Shown here: one piece after another, positions 18,173 to 26,520 of the stretch
Position numbering within the stretch: the first letter of the stretch is position 1
Layout of the letters: the number at the start of each line of letters is the position of its first letter
NCBI GenBank assembly: GCA_021817945.1
Contig: JAKAFL010000025.1
Span: 1-52,742, forward strand
Origin: a bacterium
Lineage (GTDB): Bacteria > Verrucomicrobiota > Verrucomicrobiia > Limisphaerales > UBA11358
DNA length: 52,742 nucleotides
Reading direction: 5' to 3'
The notes under the pieces: generated by a model
The model's database searches: none
What the model was told of the DNA's origin: nothing
What the model saw: only the letters and a program-made list of their open reading frames with translations
Made by a program: the position numbers and the translations under genes

Positions 18173-19914
18173 TTTTTAATTACGATGATCTGATCGGGCT
18201 TTACTGACAATTCCTGCCGGTGGCCGTTCGCCTCCAGTGTCACTTTTTGTTTACACGGGGTGATGCCGATGATTTTGACAATGTGCCCGTCCAAGTCCGT
18301 CACCACGCGACAGCCGGTTGAGCAGGAAAAAATATTCTGTCCGTCCCGTTCCGCTTTAAAGACGCCGTTGGCCGAGGTCAATTTCCAAACGTTTTCGCCC
18401 CAGCGTTGTGAATAGGAAAAATTCATTTCATCGCACGCCGACCACCAGACTTGATTTTGGACGACATCCAGATGAACCCCGTGCATCCGCGAAATGTATT
18501 CCAGCAAGGAAAGAATCGTTGGTCCATAACCGTCCTGCCAAGGTATGCCGGGCTTGCCGGTGAAGGGGTCATATTGTTCGCAGAATTGATTTCGAGCGTG
18601 CTCTACGGTCATGATGAGTTTTTCGCCCAGTTCAGTGACGAGTGAATAATGTCCGTAATTTTCGAGCGCGCGGATGGCGCGCTGATAGGTCAGTCCCTCC
18701 GGTTGGCCGCTCCAATCATTGGCGCTTGAATCGCGGAACAGCGGATCGTTTACGGCGATGGAGGGCAGGGGAACGGGGGTCCAAAATTCATTGGTATTGA
18801 GCAAGTGGAATTTTATGAATTCATCGGCCATCTTTTGCGTGAAAATGCCGTGATACATGGCCCGCAAATTGTTGTGGATCAGTTCGGGCAGCACGTTGCC
18901 GTTTTTATCGTGGTCAAAGCACGCGTGCCGCTTTTCGTCCCATAATTTTGCAATGAGTGTTTGGCGCACGGCATCGGCCTGCTGCTGCCAGAAACCTCCC
19001 TTTCCGTTGCCCAGTTCGCGGGAAATCTTCGCGAGCGTCGAGCGCATGTCGTAGCTGTAGGCCATTATTTCCATGGATTGAAACGGCACGAGCATTTGCT
19101 CGCATGACATCGGCGGGCGTTTTCGTTCCGCTTCCAAACCCCAATACTTTTTGAAATCCTTGGGATTCATCGGATCGGGCGTGCCGGGAGCGCCGGGTGG
19201 CAAATCAAACGGCCATTGCGCGGGTGCGCCGCGTGCCATGTAGCGCTCGGCAAAATCCTCGCCGGTGTCATACATGCCCCAGCTTTCGAGAATGCCGTCA
19301 TGATTGGAATCACGGGTGCGCCAGAGATAAGCATCGTGTCCGGCCAGGCCCGCGTAGAGTCGCTGCAAATAACCTTTGTCCTGGCGACCGGCCCAAAAGT
19401 AAGTACGCCACGCCGGGTCTGGAAAGCACAAGCCTTGCAGCCAGCCGTAGTGAGCCAGCACTTTCAATCCGGGATACCATGCCTCCCAGATATTGGTGCC
19501 GACCGCCGGATCATTGCTGCGGTGCAAAAATGAAGTGACCATGCCGGGCAGCCGGCCGTCGGGACGCTGGGTTAGCAAAAAAATATTCTGGTTGTTTAGC
19601 GCCAGTTGGACGTCCCGCGCGGCATACATCTCGCCGCCCATCGGCTGCGTTTCGATCCAGCAGTTGCCGTAGCCGCCGCCCTCAACCAGAATTTTCATCG
19701 TCGGCGTGAATTGGACGATGTTGCGCCGCTCCATTGTGACAGCGCGGTTGTAGAGTTTTTGCAGGTTTGTATCGGTGGTGGAAAACGCCACGCCGGTCAG
19801 CGGCAGAGCGTATGCCGGATTGACTGCCTGGCCGGTCGTGGCAATTGATTTTGATCCGGCTACGGTCAGGGCGGCGATGGCAACCGCAAGGAGCGGCAAG
19901 GATGTCATTTTCAT
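18169..19914 (-). CDS. (alpha/alpha)6-barrel glycoside hydrolase, GH63/MGH1-like, secreted
   Basis: 581 residues with a signal peptide (MKMTSLPLLAVAIAALTVAG). After it, V-A-F-S-T-T-D-T-N-L-Q-K-L-Y-N-R-A-V opens an (alpha/alpha)6 toroid with W-I-E-T-Q-P-M-G-G-E-M-Y, R-D-S-N-H-D-G-I-L-E-S-W-G-M-Y-D-T-G-E-D and, near the end, F-C-E-Q-Y-D-P-F-T-G-K-P-G-I-P-W-Q-D-G-Y-G. The D-x-N-x-D-G-I-x-E-S motif and C-terminal E-x-Y-D-P...G are features of GH63/mannosylglycerate-hydrolase-like and related inverting exo-hydrolases. The substrate is not predictable; in this operon it probably acts on a product of the neighbouring exo-glycosidases. ATGA overlap with GH78; 31 bp after the restored end of the GH29-GH27 gene. 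Confidence 0.7.
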   Translation of the reverse strand: MKMTSLPLLAVAIAALTVAGSKSIATTGQAVNPAYALPLTGVAFSTTDTNLQKLYNRAVTMERRNIVQFTPTMKILVEGGGYGNCWIETQPMGGEMYAARDVQLALNNQNIFLLTQRPDGRLPGMVTSFLHRSNDPAVGTNIWEAWYPGLKVLAHYGWLQGLCFPDPAWRTYFWAGRQDKGYLQRLYAGLAGHDAYLWRTRDSNHDGILESWGMYDTGEDFAERYMARGAPAQWPFDLPPGAPGTPDPMNPKDFKKYWGLEAERKRPPMSCEQMLVPFQSMEIMAYSYDMRSTLAKISRELGNGKGGFWQQQADAVRQTLIAKLWDEKRHACFDHDKNGNVLPELIHNNLRAMYHGIFTQKMADEFIKFHLLNTNEFWTPVPLPSIAVNDPLFRDSSANDWSGQPEGLTYQRAIRALENYGHYSLVTELGEKLIMTVEHARNQFCEQYDPFTGKPGIPWQDGYGPTILSLLEYISRMHGVHLDVVQNQVWWSACDEMNFSYSQRWGENVWKLTSANGVFKAERDGQNIFSCSTGCRVVTDLDGHIVKIIGITPCKQKVTLEANGHRQELSVKPDQIIVIKK

Positions 19915-19945
19915 TGGATAATGAGGTTTGAAGATTGGTTTGATT

Positions 19946-22386
19946 TTAATTGGTGGAAGCCGCCGGTTTCAGTAACAGCAGGCGGCTGCCGTGAGGCGGA
20001 CACGGCAGCGAGATCGCATCGTTTTTCAATCCCAAATTGGAATGGCTGAAAACATCCCGGACTTGAGTGGCGCCGGTCAGATTCAAAGTCTTCCAGTCGG
20101 TAGTGACGTTCATGGTTTCGGTTTTGCCGCGATTCAACAGCAGAACTGCGAGACGATGACCGGCCAGATGCTTGACCCACACCTCGGCGTCACCATCCTT
20201 TGATATTCGTCGTCCCTGCTCGGTGGGGTCCTGGTCTATGGCGATTGCTCAGCATTGAGCACAATGGATTTTTCCGCGTCGGTCAAGTTGCGCGGATCGT
20301 CACCCAGCATCAATGGCGCGGACATCACGCACCAAAGCGCGAAATGAGACTGCTGCTCGTTTTGGTTCAATCCCTGTTTGCCCGTCACCAACATATCCGG
20401 ATCGTTCCAATATCCGCGACCGGCAAAGCCGGCGGAGCGGTTGTTTTCGTCGGCGATGAACATGACCGAGCCAGGACCGCCATCAAAAACCGCACCTCCG
20501 TAAACCTTCGGTCGAATGTCCCCCGTGGTGCGGCCCATCTGTCCAAACTGCGGATACCAGTCATAATACTTGTAGGCGCTCATGCTGAAAACCACTGGCC
20601 GGCCGCAGTGCGCCAAAATTTCATGCCACTTGGCATAAGTCGCTTTCAGCAAATCGTCATTCCAGCCGTTATTGGTCTGATGATAATCATCCGCCGCCGT
20701 CTGGCTGAAACGGCATTTATCCAGTTTGATAAAATCCAGCCCCCACGAGACAAACTGGGCAATCTGCACCGCTTCATGGCCGTAGCCTCCGACCGGATCG
20801 CACCCGCAGTCAAAATTTCCCGGAACCGTATGCAGGCCAAACTTGAAGCCCCGTAGGTGGGCATAATCAGCCAAAGCTTTCATTCCGTGGGGGAATTTCA
20901 CCGGGTTCGCGAGCAACCCGCCATTGGCGGCCAGATGGTTGTCCCGCCATCCACCATCCACCACCACATAATTGTATCCGGCGGCGCGCAACCCGTTCGT
21001 TGCCATGGCATCAATCACTTCGCGGACGATTTGTTCATTGATGTGCTTTTTGCCGAAGAAATCCCAACTATTCCAACCCATTGGCGGCGAAAAAGTAGCC
21101 GGTAGGCTGATTGCCGGAATATCCATCGCCGAGCCGTTCAGGTCCAATTTCACAACTGTTGCCATTGCAGCTTGGTGCGGGGATAAATGCAAAATAATCT
21201 TGCCGTCCACTGTTTCAAACCTGACGGCCGCGCCGCCAAGCAAGCTGGCGGAAATTATGTTTCGTGGCAGCACCGGCAGTTCCACAGTGGTTAGCTCTTG
21301 GTTCAAAATGAAAACATAAACGGAATGTCCTTTCCGGGTGCTGGCGATTTGCCTGGTTGGCTTCCACGGGCCGCCGCGCGTTCCGTAAATGCCTTCGCCA
21401 TTTATTGCAAGCCAGGCACCGATCTTTTTCAACAAATTAGCCTGCTCCGGGTCAATCACGCCGTCAGGACGCGGGCCGACATTCAACGACATGTTGCCAT
21501 CGCCGCCCGCACATTGGACCAACATTCGGACGCACTCGGCAATCGGCTTGACACCGTCATCCGTCCCGCCCCATGCCCAGTGGTTGTGCGCGGAGACCGT
21601 CATGCAGGATTCCCATGGGCGATCTTCTTGAAATGTGCCGATTCGCTGTTCCGGGGTGTCATAATCGCCGCCGTCGCCGGTTCGATTGTTAATGAGGATG
21701 TCCGGCTGGAGTTGGCGCACCAGGTTGATGGTGGCTGCGCCCCTCGATGGGCCGTAAGCGCGCGGCACATCGTTCCAAATCGTCAACAACGGGCCGTAGT
21801 TCTGGATAAGCTCGGAAATTTGTCCTTGAAGGTAATTTTCGTAGGCGTCCAGATCATAATGCTCGCGCTTCAAGTCATTTTGGCCGGCAACCGGTGAAGG
21901 GTAGTTGGTGTTGTAATTATCCATAACGGAATAATAGGCGCCAAATTCAATGCCCTGCTTTTTGCACGCGGACGCGAGTTCTTTCACCACATCGCGATGA
22001 AACGGCGAATTCATGATGTTGTAATCGGTCAGCTTCGTGTTCCACAGGCAAAAGCCGTCGTGGTGCTTGGTGACCAACACGATGTATTTCATACCCGCCG
22101 CCCTGGCGAGCGCAACCCAAGCGTCCGCGTTAAAACGGGTCGGATCAAATTCCTTATAAAGGTTGTCGTAAGTTGCCACCGGCGTTTCGCGACCGCGTGA
22201 CCAGCCGATTTCGTGACCGGTCAGACTCACCGGCCCCCAGTGAATGAACATACCAAACCGCAAAGATTGCCAGTGGGCTACGGCGGCGGGGTCGGCGGCG
22301 GTCCATTTGGTGCCAATGAATTCGGCCTGGGAACGCAACACCGTTGCGACGCACACCAACAGGAGAAGCACCGTGATTTTTTTCAT
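19946..22386 (-). CDS. GH29-GH27 fusion (alpha-L-fucosidase plus alpha-galactosidase), frameshifted near its 3' end
   Basis: One frame of 716 codons starts at MKKITVLLLLVCVATVLRSQA (22386, signal peptide) and stops at 20236; a further 90 or so codons of GH27 continue in another frame to 19946. GH29 part: F-G-M-F-I-H-W-G (44-51), K-H-H-D-G-F (107-112), L-T-I-W-N-D-V with candidate nucleophile Asp 206. GH27 part: P-P-M-G-W-N-S-W (435-442), F-I-K-L-D-K-C with nucleophile Asp 556, T-T-G-D-I with acid/base Asp 623, G-Y-W-N-D-P-D-M-L. The expected text L-N-A-E-x-I-A-I-D-Q-D-P is restored by one extra base near 20245, giving I-A-I-D-Q-D-P-T-E-Q-G-R-R-I-S-K-D-G-D and a GH27 C-terminal beta domain. 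Both activities on one chain suit a glycan with fucose and alpha-galactose on adjacent residues. The truncated protein may lose stability of its GH27 domain. Confidence 0.85.
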
Positions 22387-22574
22387 TTTATCAACAGGCA
22401 ATCTTGGTTGCCTTTGCATCCAGGTCCAACGCTGGTGAGCCATGGCAGAATTGTTTCACCGGTTGCCACTCACCCTTGGTGTTGCGAATTCCGGGATCGG
22501 GATGAACGACACCGGGAAGAAAATGTTGAAGAAATCCTCGCATGGTTGATTTGTTAAATCTAAACGTTTGGAGT
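22387..22574. other. 188-bp operon gap with a possible short minus-strand ORF
   Basis: Between the isomerase-like gene and the GH29-GH27 fusion. A minus-strand frame from ATG at 22543 to 22391 encodes 50 residues (M-R-G-F-L-Q-H-F-L-P-G-V-V-H-P-D-P) that I do not recognise. It may be a decayed gene end or spacer; no terminator is evident, so transcription probably continues into the fusion gene. Confidence 0.3.
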
Positions 22575-23402
22575 TCATTTTTTGGAGAACCGTGCAAGCT
22601 GCCGCCGGGCCTGCCAATCGCAAATATCGGCAAGGTCAGCCACCGGCGATTGCGTGTGCGGCAGCAGGTGAAGGTAGGGCGCTGGTCCGAACTCGGGTGT
22701 CAGCGTGCTTTCGCTCATGCCGCGCTGCTTTTGAGCGGCCCAGATCAAATCCCACCAAGCCTCGTGCGCCGCGACATGGTGAGACCACTCCGGCGCGCGA
22801 GGATCGGAAACTTGCGGACCTTCCTCATAGCCGACGCGGGCATGCAGATGGTGGCAATGTTTCGCGGCTAGACGGATGATGTCTTCGCAGTCGGGCAACA
22901 ATCGTTCTGCAACACAGACCCAGTGGCTGAAGTCACAGGTTAGTTTCAGGGTGGGAAATCGCTTCAGAATGTCGCGGGTCGCCCATGGATTGGAGAAGTA
23001 GCGCTGGCGGTGCGTTTCGTGCGCGATGGGAATGCCGTACTTCTCATCCAATTCCAGTGCCGCGCCGTAAAAATCTTCCGCCTCGGGAAAACTCCACGCA
23101 TCCGAGCCGCTGTGGGCGTTGAAAAAGAGCGGTTGCAAGGGAAGGTATTCCTCCAATTGACGGCGCAAGGAATCAAGATGTTCGCGCACCGTGCCGCCGG
23201 GTGTTAATTCGCGGCTGAAGACCTGTGGGATGATGCGCCAGCCGCTGGTTTTGAGAAAACGGTGGATTGCCGGCGCGTCGGGCGCGAATTGAAGGCTGGA
23301 TTCAATGGCTTCATAGCCGGCCTCGCGCCAGCGCGGCAGATGATTTTCCAAGCCGTGCGAGAAATCCACGCCCCAAAGATGACGGATGAGTTTCAGTTTC
23401 AC
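22575..23402 (-). CDS. TIM-barrel sugar isomerase/epimerase-like protein (AP_endonuc_2 fold), cytoplasmic
   Basis: 275 residues from a GTG at 23402, separated by one base from the TAA of the oxygenase fusion (TAA-T-GTG); the longer frame upstream would overlap that gene, and V-K-L-K-L-I-R-H-L-W-G is a sensible beta-1 start. The fold is the xylose-isomerase-like TIM barrel: I-A-H-E-T-H (metal-ligand Glu), L-T-C-D-F-S-H-W (Asp and His ligands), H-L-H-A-R-V-G-Y, and T-P-E-F-G-P-A-P-Y. Members of this superfamily isomerise, epimerise or dehydrate sugars and inositols; the reaction cannot be chosen from sequence. No signal peptide. Its near-zero spacing from the oxygenase gene argues the two act on the same imported sugar. 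Confidence 0.8.
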   Translation of the reverse strand: MKLKLIRHLWGVDFSHGLENHLPRWREAGYEAIESSLQFAPDAPAIHRFLKTSGWRIIPQVFSRELTPGGTVREHLDSLRRQLEEYLPLQPLFFNAHSGSDAWSFPEAEDFYGAALELDEKYGIPIAHETHRQRYFSNPWATRDILKRFPTLKLTCDFSHWVCVAERLLPDCEDIIRLAAKHCHHLHARVGYEEGPQVSDPRAPEWSHHVAAHEAWWDLIWAAQKQRGMSESTLTPEFGPAPYLHLLPHTQSPVADLADICDWQARRQLARFSKK

Positions 23403-23403
23403 A

Positions 23404-25668
23404 TTAAAATTCGTCGCAAGCGATTTGCGCAGCCGACACGCCAAGGTCGGCAAGCATTTTGTTGCAGGCCTTGATCATTTGCGGCGGACCGCACAGGTAA
23501 AATTCCACCGCGCTGATGTTCGGATGATTTTTCAGGAACTGCTCCCGCACGACTTCGTGGATGAATCCCGTGGAGCCGGTCCAATGATCCTCCGGCAGCG
23601 GTGAAGACAACGCCGGGTGAAAGGAAAAGTTTCCATGCGTGCAGGCGAGACCGGTGAAATAGTCGTCGTAGTAAAGTTCCTGACGTGAACGCGCGCCATA
23701 CCAGTAACTGATCTTGCGTGCGGATTTTTCGCTTTCCAAAAGGTGCGAAAGATGCGCCCGCAGCGGCGACATGCCCGCGCCGCCGCCGATGTAAACCATC
23801 TCGCGTTGCGTGGGCTTGATGTGGAAATCTCCGCCGGGGCCGATGGCGGTGACCAGGTCACCGGGCTTCAGCGAAAACATATAGCTCGAACCGACGCCCG
23901 GCGGACAATCCTGTCCGGGCGGCGGCGTGGCGATGCGGATATTGAAACGCAGTCCGCGCTCCGTGGCGGCGTTGCTGGCTATGGAATAATTGTTGCGGCG
24001 GCCGGCCTGCGGGTTCCGTGCAACAAGATCGAAAACATGCTGCGCCCGCCAGACTGAGGCGAACGGTTCGGGCACTTCAAAAGTGGCGAAGCGGATTTCG
24101 TCGTAGGCGGGAATGTCGAATTGCAAATAGTCGCCCGGTGTGAAGGCAACAAGGTCGGCGGGCGAAACGGGTTCGAGCGTGAGTTCCTTTATGAACGTCG
24201 CGACGCTGCGATTGCTGGCTACACGGAGTTGGTGGCTTTTTTGCGGACGGGCCCCCGCGCCGCCGGGCCGGGAGACATTGAGGAATAATTTGCCATCGCG
24301 CTCGGAAACGGGATAAGTCGCAAGGCCCCGGCAAACCGGCACACGCGCGGGTGAGCCGTTGGAAAGATGGAAGCGGCCATTGTGTTTCGGACATTCGATG
24401 AGCTTGCCGATCACGAGACCCTCGGACAGGTGCGTGTTCCCGTGGGTACAGACTCCGTCGGTTGCGTAAAGTTCGTTCTCGGGGCCCCGATAGATTGCGT
24501 AGGTCTGGCGACCGTGATCATAGCGGATAACGTCCGACGCGCCCAACGCCGCTGCCGGACAAACTTCCAGCCAACCTTCTGCGTCCGGCGGTTGTGCGGA
24601 AGTAAAGCGGGCGGGTTCAAGCCGTTTGCCAGGTGGCGGCAATTTGCGTTTGACGTGGAAGCCCGGATCTTTCACCTGGCGTAGAAGCGTGGGCAGAATT
24701 TCTTTCCACGCCGACAGGATGGAAGGATACGGTGGCGGGCAGTCAGCCAGGATGATTTTGTGCAGTTTTGGCAGCGCGTGATAAGGTACGAGCGGAAACA
24801 TGTGATGCTCGACATGGTAATTCATGTTCCAATAAATGAACCGGCTAATGGGATTCATGTAAACCGTGCGGCAATTCAGCCGGTGATCGAGCACGTTTTC
24901 GGCCAGGCCGGCGTGTTGCGGCGTGTTGTGAATAATCATGAGCCACGTGCCGAAGAACTGCGGCAGGATGAAAAGAAAAATGGGCAGCCAACTATGCAGC
25001 AAAACCGCCGCGGCAATCACAACCGCATAAATTGCGAGAATCATCCGCGCGTTGCGACTGACTTTTGAAAATTCGGATTCGGGAATGAAGGTCTTTTCCG
25101 CAGGCGAAATCCGGCCCAGCGCGTGGCGCATCAGGCCCGGAAAATAATTCCGGTAAACATTGATGGCGGTCAGGCTCATGATCAGCCCGACCATGTCCGG
25201 TGGACGCGGTACTTGGATTTCGGGGTCGCGGCCCACGATGATCGTGTCGCTGTGATGGCGTGTGTGACTCCATCGCCAGACGACCGATTCGCGCAACACC
25301 ATGAACGAGGCGATCTCGTAAAGCGCCGAATTCATCCAGTCCGACTTGAACGCCGTGCCGTGACCACACTCGTGCCAGCGCGAGTCCGAACTCGTTCCGT
25401 AGAATACGGCGTAGATCGCGTAGGGGATAACGACCCACCAACTACCCCAGAGCGTAACGGTGGCGTAACCGGTCATCAGTAAAATCAGGAACAGCAGCGC
25501 GGTGTCGCGCACGGCCGGCCCGTCGCGGCGTTCCTGCAGTTGCCGCATCATCGCGCGCGGGACCGGCGTTTGATACCACTCGGCCTCGGCGAGACCGAGT
25601 TCAACGGCGCGTTGGCTGTTTGCGCCTGTGAGACTGTAATCAAGCTGGGGTGTGCTTTCCACTGCCAT
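23404..25668 (-). CDS. Desaturase/hydroxylase-Rieske-NqrF-like reductase fusion (MocDEF-like self-contained oxygenase)
   Basis: 754 residues, three domains. (1) 1-330: integral-membrane di-iron fatty-acid-desaturase/hydroxylase fold with histidine boxes H-E-C-G-H (99-103), H-T-R-H-H (135-139), H-N-T-P-Q-H (247-252) and H-V-E-H-H (285-289) and hydrophobic segments near 55-90 and 205-245; closest recognisable relatives are MocD-type hydroxylases (W-H-E-C-G-H-G-T-A-F). (2) 360-465: Rieske [2Fe-2S] domain, C-T-H (407-409) and C-P-K-H (426-429), as in MocE. (3) 480-754: FAD/NAD(P)H reductase resembling the NqrF C-terminal part, without its ferredoxin domain: R-R-N-N-Y-S-I-A-S (557-565), G-G-G-A-G-M-S-P-L (628-636), Y-L-C-G-P-P-Q (724-730). 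Electrons can thus pass NAD(P)H to FAD to Rieske to di-iron site on one chain. MocDEF in rhizobia act in demethylation of a methylated inosamine; here a methylated sugar substrate is inferred from the neighbours. Confidence 0.88.
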   Translation of the reverse strand: MAVESTPQLDYSLTGANSQRAVELGLAEAEWYQTPVPRAMMRQLQERRDGPAVRDTALLFLILLMTGYATVTLWGSWWVVIPYAIYAVFYGTSSDSRWHECGHGTAFKSDWMNSALYEIASFMVLRESVVWRWSHTRHHSDTIIVGRDPEIQVPRPPDMVGLIMSLTAINVYRNYFPGLMRHALGRISPAEKTFIPESEFSKVSRNARMILAIYAVVIAAAVLLHSWLPIFLFILPQFFGTWLMIIHNTPQHAGLAENVLDHRLNCRTVYMNPISRFIYWNMNYHVEHHMFPLVPYHALPKLHKIILADCPPPYPSILSAWKEILPTLLRQVKDPGFHVKRKLPPPGKRLEPARFTSAQPPDAEGWLEVCPAAALGASDVIRYDHGRQTYAIYRGPENELYATDGVCTHGNTHLSEGLVIGKLIECPKHNGRFHLSNGSPARVPVCRGLATYPVSERDGKLFLNVSRPGGAGARPQKSHQLRVASNRSVATFIKELTLEPVSPADLVAFTPGDYLQFDIPAYDEIRFATFEVPEPFASVWRAQHVFDLVARNPQAGRRNNYSIASNAATERGLRFNIRIATPPPGQDCPPGVGSSYMFSLKPGDLVTAIGPGGDFHIKPTQREMVYIGGGAGMSPLRAHLSHLLESEKSARKISYWYGARSRQELYYDDYFTGLACTHGNFSFHPALSSPLPEDHWTGSTGFIHEVVREQFLKNHPNISAVEFYLCGPPQMIKACNKMLADLGVSAAQIACDEF

Positions 25669-25717
25669 AATATTATATCGGAAAAATTCCTTAAAAAGTC
25701 GTCCTACATTTCTGATT

Positions 25718-26056
25718 TTAATGCTGATGAAAGACTTCCTCCATTTTGGCCCACAATTCGCCTGCGGCAGATTCGTTCAGCGGCTGCAGGCAGGGTACGC
25801 ATTCTGCCCACCATTTTTTTGTCGCCGGGTCGGCGGACATCTTCGCCATGTCGGTGGCAAAATCGCCACCGGTGTATTCAAAATAGCTGAACAGATAATA
25901 CCGTCCGTCCGGCATTTTGCGGAGGTAGATTGAATAGTTCTGGATGTTGCAGGCCTTGATCCTTTTCAACACGTCCGGCCAGACGGCGGCGTGGAGTTGT
26001 TTGTATTTCTCGATTTTGTCGTCGCGGATACCTATGACCGAGCCGTGGCGTTTCAT
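25718..26056 (-). CDS. L-rhamnose mutarotase family protein (YiiL/RhaM-like)
   Basis: 112 residues, full length for the family. It interconverts the anomers of a 6-deoxy sugar so that the next enzyme gets the right form. Visible features: Y-K-Q-L-H-A-A-V-W-P-D-V (18-29, with the conserved His and W-P), N-Y-S-I-Y-L, Y-Y-L-F-S-Y-F-E-Y, and T-K-K-W-W (79-83). No signal peptide, so cytoplasmic. In this family rhamnose is the classical substrate, but several members next to fucosidases are thought to act on L-fucose; with GH29 upstream either is possible. Located 49 bp before the oxygenase fusion and 4 bp after the truncated symporter. Confidence 0.88.
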   Translation of the reverse strand: MKRHGSVIGIRDDKIEKYKQLHAAVWPDVLKRIKACNIQNYSIYLRKMPDGRYYLFSYFEYTGGDFATDMAKMSADPATKKWWAECVPCLQPLNESAAGELWAKMEEVFHQH

Positions 26057-26060
26057 GAAT

Positions 26061-26501
26061 TTATTTAGCGGAGAGTTCGCCAGGATAATTTAAGTAAGTG
26101 ACCGGCAGCATCGCGGCGGTCAGCCCCACTGAGTGCACCTCGCGACAGCCGCGATTGAGCCGACGTTCCAGAAAATCCGGCAGGGTCGCGACTTTCGAGC
26201 GCAGATACAGTGGCGCGAAGTAGAGCGAGAGCAGAATCAGCGCGTAACGCTCCATCCACTGGAAGTTGCCGAAAACGAGACTGAGCTTTTGGGCCGCTTG
26301 GGCAAGGCTGACCAGATGAACGGTCGAAATGTTTGCCGCGAACATCGCCAAGCCAATGACCGGCCACGCCGGCGGGTTGCCGGCGAGGAAGTAGTGTCCG
26401 CCCTCGCCGCAGGTTTCTCCCCGGCGGCGCGAAAAACCGGCCGCGACACCGAGACCAACGACAGCCGGCAGGTAGATGATGATCCAGTCCAAGTGAGTCA
26501 T
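26061..26501 (-). pseudogene. Truncated sodium:solute (SSS) symporter
   Basis: 146 residues. The first 125 match the N-terminal quarter of SSS-family sugar symporters: W-I-I-I-Y-L-P-A-V-V-G-L-G helix, G-G-H-Y-F-L-A-G, A-M-F-A-A-N-I-S-T-V-H-L-V-S-L-A, Y-A-P-L-Y-like F-A-P-L-Y-L-R-S-K-V-A-T-L-P-D-F-L-E-R-R. The usual helices 4-13 (over 350 residues) are missing. The last 20 residues (L-P-V-T-Y-L-N-Y-P-G-E-L-S-A-K) could be the original C-terminus joined by an internal deletion. It cannot transport on its own. Between GH29 and the mutarotase, it was presumably the operon's sugar importer. Confidence 0.8.
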
Positions 26502-26520
26502 GGATTCATGCGTGAAGGAT

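Noticed and set aside
20236..20260. Programmed ribosomal frameshift in the GH29-GH27 gene
   Set aside because: No slippery heptamer or following pseudoknot is visible at the shift point; a simple deletion or sequencing error is more likely.
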